DNA of 6,194 nucleotides, taken from the NCBI GenBank assembly GCA_003497765.1, contig DNNY01000170.1, forward strand, positions 1 to 6,194. Reading direction: 5' to 3'. This DNA is from Oceanospirillaceae bacterium. Lineage in GTDB: Bacteria; Pseudomonadota; Gammaproteobacteria; Pseudomonadales; Balneatricaceae. The notes below the pieces were generated by a model. The model saw only the letters and a program-made list of their open reading frames with translations. It ran no database searches and was not told the origin of the DNA. Shown here in pieces: positions 1-5,580 of this stretch. The position numbers and the translations under genes are program-made. The number at the start of each line of letters is the position of its first letter. Position 1 is the stretch's first letter.

Positions 1-978
1 CAAATTAGCTTGGGCAACGGCTTCCAGTAAACTACTAGCACCGGCTTTGCCGGTGCCAGCTAGGTCTAGTGCTGTGCCGTGGTCCACAGAAGTGCGGATA
101 ATCGGTAGTCCCAAGGTGATATTGACGGCGTTGCCAAAGCCAGCGTACTTTAATACCGGTAGACCCTGATCATGATACATAGCCAAAACACAATCAGCTT
201 GTTCAAGATTGTGGCTATTAAATAGCGTGTCAGCAGGTAATGGGCCTACTAAATCAATACCTTCTTGGCGTAACTGTGCCAAGGTAGGAATAATAATGTC
301 CAATTCCTCACGACCCAAATGGCCGTCCTCTCCCGCATGAGGATTTAAACCACACACATAGATAGTCGGGCTAGGCTTGGCAAAGCGTTGTTTTAACTCT
401 GCTTGCAATACCCTTACAACCTGTTTAAGCCGTTCTGGAGTGATGGCTGCAGAGACCTTACTCAAAGGCAGGTGAGTGGTTACTAAAGCAACTCGCATAG
501 CGGCACAAGCTAGCATCATTACCACTTGGTTACTCTGGCAGCGTTGTTGTAAGTATTCGGTATGCCCACTAAAAGCAATGCCAGCATCATTTATAATAGC
601 CTTGTGCACTGGTGCTGTGACCATGGCATGAGCCTGACCAGCAAGACAAGCATCACAAGCCAAATCTAGAGTTTTTAATACATAAGTGGCATTGCTAATA
701 TTGAGGGAGCCACTAACACAGTCAGCCACTAAGGGCGTATGCCATACTTTAAGCTGTTGAGGTACAGTCAAACTGGGCGGTTGTTGTGGATCAATGACAG
801 TAATGTCGATCGACAAACCCAATTGACTGGCTCGTTCTTGCAGTAGTTGTTGATCGGCAATAACGACGATCTCAGAATCTGTTTGAGGCCCAGCAAGTTG
901 TAAGCATAGGTCCGGGCCAATGCCAGCTGGCTCACCAGCGGTAACCAGAATACGCTTTAGCTGTTTATGAGTAGACAA
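1..978 (-). CDS. pdxA: 4-hydroxythreonine-4-phosphate dehydrogenase PdxA (3' end cut by window edge)
   Basis: PdxA is a cytoplasmic enzyme of the DXP-dependent vitamin B6 pathway. It oxidises 4-phosphohydroxy-L-threonine with NAD(P); the product decarboxylates to 3-amino-2-oxopropyl phosphate, the substrate of PdxJ. The frame is open for 326 codons up to the edge, against about 329 residues in E. coli, so only a few codons are lost. The N-terminal motif TAGEPAGIGPD (residues 13-23) is diagnostic. The three metal-ligand histidines are visible: H169 in TTHLPL, H214 in GLNPHAGE and H269 in YHDQG. The substrate-binding HTE follows SG at 139-141, and DHGTALDLAGTGKA (301-314) is the family C-terminal signature. 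The start is TTG at 978: an in-frame TAG lies at 991-993 and no ATG or GTG lies between them. Only a weak GAGA precedes it, and the surA stop is one base upstream, so translation probably depends on surA. Identity is very sure; the start is likely. Confidence 0.97.
   Translation of the reverse strand, partial: MSTHKQLKRILVTAGEPAGIGPDLCLQLAGPQTDSEIVVIADQQLLQERASQLGLSIDITVIDPQQPPSLTVPQQLKVWHTPLVADCVSGSLNISNATYVLKTLDLACDACLAGQAHAMVTAPVHKAIINDAGIAFSGHTEYLQQRCQSNQVVMMLACAAMRVALVTTHLPLSKVSAAITPERLKQVVRVLQAELKQRFAKPSPTIYVCGLNPHAGEDGHLGREELDIIIPTLAQLRQEGIDLVGPLPADTLFNSHNLEQADCVLAMYHDQGLPVLKYAGFGNAVNITLGLPIIRTSVDHGTALDLAGTGKAGASSLLEAVAQANL
38..56. repeat. Perfect 8-bp GC-rich inverted repeat with 3-base loop inside pdxA
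   Basis: The sequence gcaccggctttgccggtgc forms an 8-bp stem closing a 3-base loop. It lies in codons for the conserved GTGKAG motif near the end of pdxA. No run of T follows on either strand, so it does not look like an intrinsic terminator. It may be only a by-product of codon choice for a Gly-Thr-Gly-Lys-Ala-Gly stretch. Confidence 0.6.
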
Positions 979-979
979 T

Positions 980-2275
980 TTAACGAATCTCTATATAGGC
1001 GTCATTGCGTAATTCGCGCATCCAATTCTCCATCTCGCCTGCAAATTTACTTTCATAGAGAGCATCACGAGCTTTATTGCGCAAAATATTTTCGCCAATA
1101 TTTTTCTTCTGACGATCGCTTACCTGCAGAATATGCCAGCCCGCAGGACCTTGAAAAGGAGCACTTATCGAACCAGTTGCTAATATATCCAACTGGCTTT
1201 GCATAAAGTCTGGTAATTGGCCAGGATTTAGCCAGCCCATATCGCCGCCTTTAAGGGCTGTATTGGCATCATCACTAAAACTACGGGCTAGTTTATAAAA
1301 CTCTTCGCCTTTTTGCAGGCGCTCATAAATTTCATCTACCAAGGCCTTACTAGCCTGAGCATCACGAATTTCATTGTTCAATACTAAAATATGATTAGCT
1401 TTGGTCTGATCGGCTTCTTGCAAGGCAAGGCCACGCTGATCGGCCACTTTTATAATATGATAACCGCTATTGTTACGGAGGGGCTGGCTAATGTCACCTA
1501 CCTGCATTTGTGCTACAGTATCGCTAAATAAGGATGGTAGTTGGCTCAAGCTACGCCAGCCTAAACTACCACCACTTAGGGCATTATTGGCATCTGAATA
1601 GGTGATTGCTAAGCTACTAAAATCACCTTCTTCAGCAAGAGCCTGTTGCACATCGCTAAGCTTTTGTTGAGCCACTTGTTGTTGCAGCTCACTGGCCTGT
1701 TCTGAGACACTAATAAGAATATGATAAAGCAAGTATTCAGTGTCTGATAAGGCAGCACCTTGCTGTGAGGAAAGGTATTGGTCGATCTCTTTTTCACTAA
1801 TGTTGATACGTCGCTTAACGGCAATTTTGCCCACTTCATCAATGGTCATTGTGCGTTGAATTTGCTCCCGAAAGCTAGCGATTGATTGGCCATCATTAAC
1901 GATAGCTTGATGCAGTTGCACTAAGGTTAAATTATTATTTTTGGCAATATTGGCCATAGCGTTATTGAGCATCGTTTCTGATATGGCTACGCCTAAACGC
2001 TCTGCTGCCTGTAATTGCAGTAGCTCAAGAATAAGTTGTTCTAAGACTTTTTCCCGTAACACATCGGCGGGGGCAACAATACTCTGTTGCCGTTCAAGCT
2101 CACGACTTACCGAGGTTAGTTCCATGGCTAGCTCTGATTCCATAATAACGTCATCATTGACAACGGCAGCTATAAAATCGATATCTGTGGCTGCTTGGCT
2201 AGCTTGCCATGGCAATAGTGTGGCCGCGATTACGCAACTAGCTAGCTTATATTTGCAATTAGTTAAAACGTTCAT
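980..2275 (-). CDS. surA: Periplasmic chaperone / peptidyl-prolyl isomerase SurA
   Basis: SurA escorts unfolded outer-membrane proteins, LptD among them, across the periplasm to the BAM complex. The 431 residues compare with 428 in E. coli. A signal peptide covers residues 1-28: basic K8 and K10, hydrophobic core CVIAATLLPW, cleavage most likely after ASQA. The SurA N-domain starts with IDFIAAVVNDDVIMESEL (32-49), which matches the family's VAAVVN...V(L/M)ES opening. Two parvulin (PpiC) domains follow. The first spans about 180-280, with YHILIS, GGSLGW (235-240) and GYHIIKV. The second spans about 292-390, with NHILV, GGDMGW (343-348) and GWHILQV. The C-terminal helix (393-431) completes the chaperone core. 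The ATG lies inside the end of lptD with GGA four bases upstream; the stop is one base before the pdxA start. It is probably co-transcribed with both. C7 and C14 are in the signal peptide and do not form a lipobox. I see no defect. Confidence 0.97.
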   Translation of the reverse strand: MNVLTNCKYKLASCVIAATLLPWQASQAATDIDFIAAVVNDDVIMESELAMELTSVSRELERQQSIVAPADVLREKVLEQLILELLQLQAAERLGVAISETMLNNAMANIAKNNNLTLVQLHQAIVNDGQSIASFREQIQRTMTIDEVGKIAVKRRINISEKEIDQYLSSQQGAALSDTEYLLYHILISVSEQASELQQQVAQQKLSDVQQALAEEGDFSSLAITYSDANNALSGGSLGWRSLSQLPSLFSDTVAQMQVGDISQPLRNNSGYHIIKVADQRGLALQEADQTKANHILVLNNEIRDAQASKALVDEIYERLQKGEEFYKLARSFSDDANTALKGGDMGWLNPGQLPDFMQSQLDILATGSISAPFQGPAGWHILQVSDRQKKNIGENILRNKARDALYESKFAGEMENWMRELRNDAYIEIR

Positions 2276-4586
2276 TGTATCCAGTAATATTACTCATAAA
2301 TTCTTCTATTCTAGCGTTACCCGTACCAAACAGGCGGGTATCACTATCACCAAGGCCTGTTAATTCAAGCTCTAAGAAAATACCATGTTGGCGCTCTGTA
2401 TCTTGTATCCAATCACGATTAATCAAGCGCGCTTTCCAACAGCAATTGGCATATTCTACACCAGTAATTTGATCTAACTTGGATTGATTGATTAGATCAC
2501 CTTTATATTGGCCAAATAGAGTCCATTGAGGTGCCATTGGCCAGATCATTGACAACTGATTCTGTCTGCTGGTTGCGGTTTCAGTATAGCTTGCCGTAAT
2601 GACTTTGTTGCTGGCTGCTTGGTATTGCATATTAGCTGAGACTTCCTCAGGGCTACCTTTGGCACTATCCCAGTCAATACTAATATTAGTACTTAGTTGG
2701 CGGTTTATTTGGTAGTCCATCTGACCATAGATGGGAGAAGAAGTTTCCGCAAAAGTACTCACTTCTTCAATTAGTTTGACTTGGCGATCACCAAAATAAT
2801 GTATTTGTGCTAGAGAGAATTTAGCTTCTTGCTCACCACCCACCCCTAGGACTCGGCTGGTTAAGCCCACAGTGACACGATTGCTATCAGCAATACGATC
2901 AGCGCCACTGAAGCGATTTGGTTGATATAAAGGTTTGCTAATTACACTGGTATCAAATACTGGTAAGTTACTTTGATCGCGATAGGGCGCATAGGCCCAG
3001 TAGAGGCGTGGTTCCAAAGTTTGCTGGCCACCACTTTGCGTTATGCGATCAAAATAGAGACCCGAATCTAGTTCTAACTGATATAAGCCACGGGTCTGAT
3101 GCTTGGCTACGCCGGTTGGGGTATTAGTAAGCTCATAAATACTCAGGGGTGCAGTTAGTTTAGGCGTTACATAAGCGTAATCTGATTGCCATTGATAGGA
3201 TATTGACGGCGTAAAATGCGTGCGTTTGCCATTCATTTTTTGCATGGCTGTCAGATAGGTGCTGTCACTATCACGTTTAAAATGACTGTAGTTTAGGTGG
3301 TATTGCCAGACATAATCGCCTTTAGTGCGCCCGTTGGCGTTTAGATCTATATAAGGCAGCAAATTGTAGCTGGGTGCACTTTCCGTAAGCTGTTGATGTT
3401 GCTTTAATCCAATGCTGCCAGCTTGAAGCCAAGGCTGATCAAATTGATACTTGAACACCATTTGACTACTAACTTTGTGGTCGTCGGCTTGGGTAGAAAG
3501 ATAATCATAATCATCAAACAGGTCGATATCACTGGCCCGTGCTAATTTTATGTCACCTGATAATCGATCGTTAATTTGATTGCTATATTGATAATCAATA
3601 TACCAGCGTTGCTGTTGATTTAGTTTGTCATCCACACTGGCAATAGTTTTGATTTCTTGCAGTCCTACTTGACTTAGATGACGGCCATGGGCTGATAAAT
3701 ATAGACCTCTATCTTCGCGCCAATGGGGGGTCAAGACAACATCATAATTGGATGCTAGATTAAGATAGTAAGGGGTGGCAAGATACAGCCCATTATCATT
3801 GCTAAGTGAAATTTTTGGATACAAAAATCCTGATCGACGAGCATCGTCAATGGGGAAACTTAACCATGGTAAATAGAAGATAGGCACAGAACCTAAATTA
3901 AGCACTGCATGGCGAGCTTCACCTACACCTTGTGCCGGCAGAACGTCTATTTTTGAGCTCGATATATGCCAACTATTATCGCCAGGTGGGCAAAAACTAA
4001 ATTTGCCATTTTTAAGCACCATAGTGTCATCACTATTGACGACAACCTGATCAGCTGTAGCGCGCAGTTCACTATCAAATTGAGCTAATTCAGCTTGGTT
4101 TAAGTTAGCTTGGTTTAGATTTGTGTCGAAGGTGCCATTAGTGGCGTTTATAATTAGGCCAGGGCGCCGATATTCCACCTGGTCTTCAACATAGATGATG
4201 CCCGTATTGTTATCCAAACTAACCAGTTCACTTTTGAGCAGTTGGTCACCCCGTTGCATCACAACATTACCTTGCATTTTGGTAACACCATTAGCGAACT
4301 CACTGGTATCTGAATTAGTGTAAATTGGCTGGGAGTTGGCTGGTAGGTCAGCGTCTAAAATGTCAAAGCTAGTGGGGATATATTGGCCGGCACAATAGTT
4401 CGCGCTGGGCTGATTATCCCAAACCCAATCTAGATTATTAGCACTGGCTGGTAAGGAATAGGTGCTGATTGTTAGGGTCAGAGCCGTAAATAGATACCTT
4501 GGTTGTATCAATTTTAGTTTATTGGGTGCACTGAGCTTACTAAGCGTACTAAAAGTAGCGACGAAAAAAGAATGCTGATAGGCCAA
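2259..4586 (-). CDS. lptD: LPS-assembly outer-membrane protein LptD (Imp/OstA)
   Basis: LptD is the beta-barrel of the LptDE translocon and inserts lipopolysaccharide into the outer leaflet of the outer membrane. The 775 residues compare with 784 in E. coli. After a signal peptide ending near PASA (46-49), an OstA/LptA-like periplasmic domain spans about 85-225. The barrel follows, with the conserved stretches VPIFYLPWLSFPIDDARRSG (234-253), LEPRLYWAYAPYRDQS (524-539) and ADRIADSNRVTVGLTSR (562-578). The only four cysteines are C65, C199 and adjacent C715-C716. This is exactly the pattern that forms the two activating interdomain disulfides in E. coli LptD (C31-C724, C173-C725). The start is TTG at 4586 with TGGA seven bases upstream; no standard start lies between it and an upstream in-frame stop at 4656-4658. 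A second TTG at 4511 (residue 26) would leave a more ordinary signal peptide of about 24 residues, so the true start is unsettled. The last 17 bases overlap surA. Its partner LptE is not in the window. Confidence 0.96.
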   Translation of the reverse strand: MAYQHSFFVATFSTLSKLSAPNKLKLIQPRYLFTALTLTISTYSLPASANNLDWVWDNQPSANYCAGQYIPTSFDILDADLPANSQPIYTNSDTSEFANGVTKMQGNVVMQRGDQLLKSELVSLDNNTGIIYVEDQVEYRRPGLIINATNGTFDTNLNQANLNQAELAQFDSELRATADQVVVNSDDTMVLKNGKFSFCPPGDNSWHISSSKIDVLPAQGVGEARHAVLNLGSVPIFYLPWLSFPIDDARRSGFLYPKISLSNDNGLYLATPYYLNLASNYDVVLTPHWREDRGLYLSAHGRHLSQVGLQEIKTIASVDDKLNQQQRWYIDYQYSNQINDRLSGDIKLARASDIDLFDDYDYLSTQADDHKVSSQMVFKYQFDQPWLQAGSIGLKQHQQLTESAPSYNLLPYIDLNANGRTKGDYVWQYHLNYSHFKRDSDSTYLTAMQKMNGKRTHFTPSISYQWQSDYAYVTPKLTAPLSIYELTNTPTGVAKHQTRGLYQLELDSGLYFDRITQSGGQQTLEPRLYWAYAPYRDQSNLPVFDTSVISKPLYQPNRFSGADRIADSNRVTVGLTSRVLGVGGEQEAKFSLAQIHYFGDRQVKLIEEVSTFAETSSPIYGQMDYQINRQLSTNISIDWDSAKGSPEEVSANMQYQAASNKVITASYTETATSRQNQLSMIWPMAPQWTLFGQYKGDLINQSKLDQITGVEYANCCWKARLINRDWIQDTERQHGIFLELELTGLGDSDTRLFGTGNARIEEFMSNITGYNERFN
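4092..4121 (-). repeat. 15-base in-frame tandem duplication in lptD
   Basis: Two adjacent 15-base units, 4107-4121 and 4092-4106, agree at 13 of 15 positions and both encode Asn-Leu-Asn-Gln-Ala. The result is NLNQANLNQA at residues 156-165 of LptD, followed by the related ELAQF. It lies inside the N-terminal OstA-like periplasmic domain, between two predicted strands. The reading frame is kept. It looks like a local slippage duplication; any function is unknown. Confidence 0.75.
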
Positions 4587-4610
4587 AAGTAAATCCAGTA
4601 TGAATATGTA

Positions 4611-4616
4611 GTTATA
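4611..4616 (-). promoter_or_regulatory. Candidate -10 element for lptD-surA-pdxA
   Basis: Read on the minus strand this is TATAAC, five of six matches to the sigma-70 -10 consensus. It lies 24 bases upstream of the TTG at 4586, which would give a leader of about 18 bases that still contains the TGGA ribosome site. No good -35 hexamer stands 16-18 bases upstream (CGCCAA at best), so the promoter would be weak or need an activator. Confidence 0.3.
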
Positions 4617-4617
4617 A

Positions 4618-4646
4618 TTGAAAAACGCTGAAATTGGCGCTAATAA
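4618..4646 (+). promoter_or_regulatory. Candidate sigma-70 promoter for djlA-rpe
   Basis: TTGAAA at 4618-4623 matches the -35 consensus at five of six positions. After a 17-base spacer comes TAATAA at 4641-4646, a modest -10 match (three of six). Transcription would begin around 4652-4655, giving a leader of about 50 bases that contains the inverted repeat at 4661-4679. The spacing is ideal, but in AT-rich DNA such matches also occur by chance. Confidence 0.35.
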
Positions 4647-4660
4647 ATGGTAAGTTTATC

Positions 4661-4679
4661 CCACAAACCACGCTTGTGG
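4661..4679. repeat. Inverted repeat CCACAA-N7-TTGTGG upstream of djlA
   Basis: The arms ccacaa (4661-4666) and ttgtgg (4674-4679) are perfect complements around the 7-base loop accacgc. If djlA is transcribed from the candidate promoter at 4618-4646, this is a small hairpin in its leader, ending 14 bases before the AGGA ribosome site. Seen from lptD it sits roughly 65 bases upstream of the candidate start, a place where an activator could bind. A protein operator and an RNA hairpin are both possible. Confidence 0.4.
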
Positions 4680-4693
4680 AACTGCATATTTAT

Positions 4694-4697
4694 AGGA
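4694..4697 (+). promoter_or_regulatory. Ribosome binding site that fixes the djlA TTG start
   Basis: AGGA stands seven bases before the TTG at 4705, which is ideal spacing. An in-frame TAG at 4693-4695 overlaps it, so no longer reading is possible. The next in-frame ATG, at 4753, has AGG only one base or twelve bases upstream, both poorly placed. On ribosome-site evidence the TTG is the better start. Confidence 0.65.
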
Positions 4698-4704
4698 TTT
4701 TAGT

Positions 4705-5532
4705 TTGAACGGATATTTAGTAGGTAAAAATTTTTTCAGGCACCGCACAGGTATGGTGCTAGGTGGGCTTATAGGTATTGCTTCAGGGGGATTTGTCGGC
4801 CTCGTTTTTGGTGCTTATATTGGCTACCAAATCGATAAAGTATTGCGTTCTTCCAGTGGGGGTGAGCAGTGGACACAAGCCGCTGCCCAAGGTGCCTTTT
4901 TTGATGCTACTTTTGCTGTTATGGGTAAACTTGCCAAAGTAGATGGCCGCGTTACCCAAGCCGAGATCCAATACGCCGAATCAACTATGGCCCGGATGCA
5001 ACTACAAGGGACAAAGCGTCAACGAGCTATTGATTTTTTCACCATGGGGAAACAGCCTGACTACAATATGGCTGAGGTATTAGAGCCTTTGCGTCGTGCC
5101 TTAGGCCGTGATAACACCCACGCCCGTATGATGTTTGTTGAAATCCAATTAGCTGCTGCTTTAGTAGATGGTCATTTTAGCCCTGATGAGGGGCTGGTGC
5201 TAACGGAAATGTGCCAATTACTAGGGGTGACCCAGCGTGAATTTGATGCGGTTAGTGCGCGGATAGCGGCAGAGCACTCTTTTCACCAACAGCATTTTGG
5301 CCAAGGCACCCAAACCCATGCCCAGGAATTGGAACATGCTTATGGTGTTTTGGGAGTATCTGCCGAATGCGATAATAAAACCCTCAAAAAGGCTTATCGG
5401 CGTTTGATGAGTGAACACCATCCGGATAAATTAGTAGCCCAGGGGTTACCCGATGAAATGATGCAACTTGCCAAGGAAAAAACACAGGAAATTCAAGCTG
5501 CATATGATATTGTTAAGCGAGCACGCAAATAG
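4705..5532 (+). CDS. djlA: Membrane-anchored J-domain co-chaperone DjlA
   Basis: DjlA is an inner-membrane DnaJ-type co-chaperone that stimulates DnaK ATPase at the membrane; in E. coli it is linked to envelope stress signalling through Rcs. The 275 residues compare with 271 in E. coli. One glycine-rich transmembrane segment spans about 17-41. A TerB-like cytoplasmic domain follows (about 60-185) with two acidic loop motifs, KVDGRVTQAEI (78-88) and LVDGHFSPDEG (153-163). A His/Gln-rich linker (about 190-208) leads to a C-terminal J-domain (210-275) with the obligatory HPD at 239-241 inside LMSEHHPDKLVAQGLP, a DjlA-specific signature. A C-terminal J-domain after TerB distinguishes it from DnaJ and CbpA. 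The start is TTG with AGGA seven bases upstream; a shorter form from ATG at 4753 is possible. It is divergent from lptD, as in E. coli, and 48 bases before rpe with no terminator, so the two are probably co-transcribed. Confidence 0.95.
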   Translation: MNGYLVGKNFFRHRTGMVLGGLIGIASGGFVGLVFGAYIGYQIDKVLRSSSGGEQWTQAAAQGAFFDATFAVMGKLAKVDGRVTQAEIQYAESTMARMQLQGTKRQRAIDFFTMGKQPDYNMAEVLEPLRRALGRDNTHARMMFVEIQLAAALVDGHFSPDEGLVLTEMCQLLGVTQREFDAVSARIAAEHSFHQQHFGQGTQTHAQELEHAYGVLGVSAECDNKTLKKAYRRLMSEHHPDKLVAQGLPDEMMQLAKEKTQEIQAAYDIVKRARK

Positions 5533-5580
5533 CTGGCGAAAAATTTTATTGGCTTTGTATAGTTACCACAGGACTTCATC

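Larger units (their letters stand above)
4587..4704. promoter_or_regulatory. Divergent lptD/djlA intergenic control region
   Basis: This 118-base AT-rich gap separates two divergent start codons and must hold, or lie very near, the promoters of both transcription units. Within it I can point to a sigma-70-like -35/-10 pair facing djlA, a TATAAC hexamer facing lptD and a 6-bp inverted repeat. The first two occupy nearly the same bases, so the two promoters may compete. No transcription terminator, small ORF or RNA gene is apparent. In E. coli lptD is driven partly by sigma E, but I could not find a well-spaced sigma-E site here. Confidence 0.7.

Noticed and set aside
967..1206. 79-codon plus-strand frame opposite the surA 3' end
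   Set aside because: Antisense to a conserved coding region, with no recognisable motif and a start inside pdxA.
1941..2363. 140-codon open frame on the plus strand
   Set aside because: It lies entirely antisense to surA and the end of lptD, both certain. Its translation is low-complexity Ser/Ala-rich with no domain or ribosome site, typical of a shadow frame.
4627..4657. Possible sigma-E promoter for lptD (AAACTT at 4657-4652 with TCAGC at 4631-4627, minus strand)
   Set aside because: The -35-like and -10-like words are 20 bases apart, too long for sigma E, which needs about 16, and the -35 lacks the leading GG.
4657..4682. DnaA-box-like words (TTATCCCACA, TGTGGAACT)
   Set aside because: Each departs from TTATNCACA by an insertion or by three mismatches, and there is no cluster of boxes or other origin feature.
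4783..4971. 62-codon minus-strand frame opposite djlA
   Set aside because: Lies opposite the DjlA transmembrane and TerB coding sequence; no ribosome site or family resemblance.
5533..5580. Possible terminator between djlA and rpe
   Set aside because: The 48 bases contain no stem followed by a T-run; the spacing and the rpe ribosome site fit a continuous operon.
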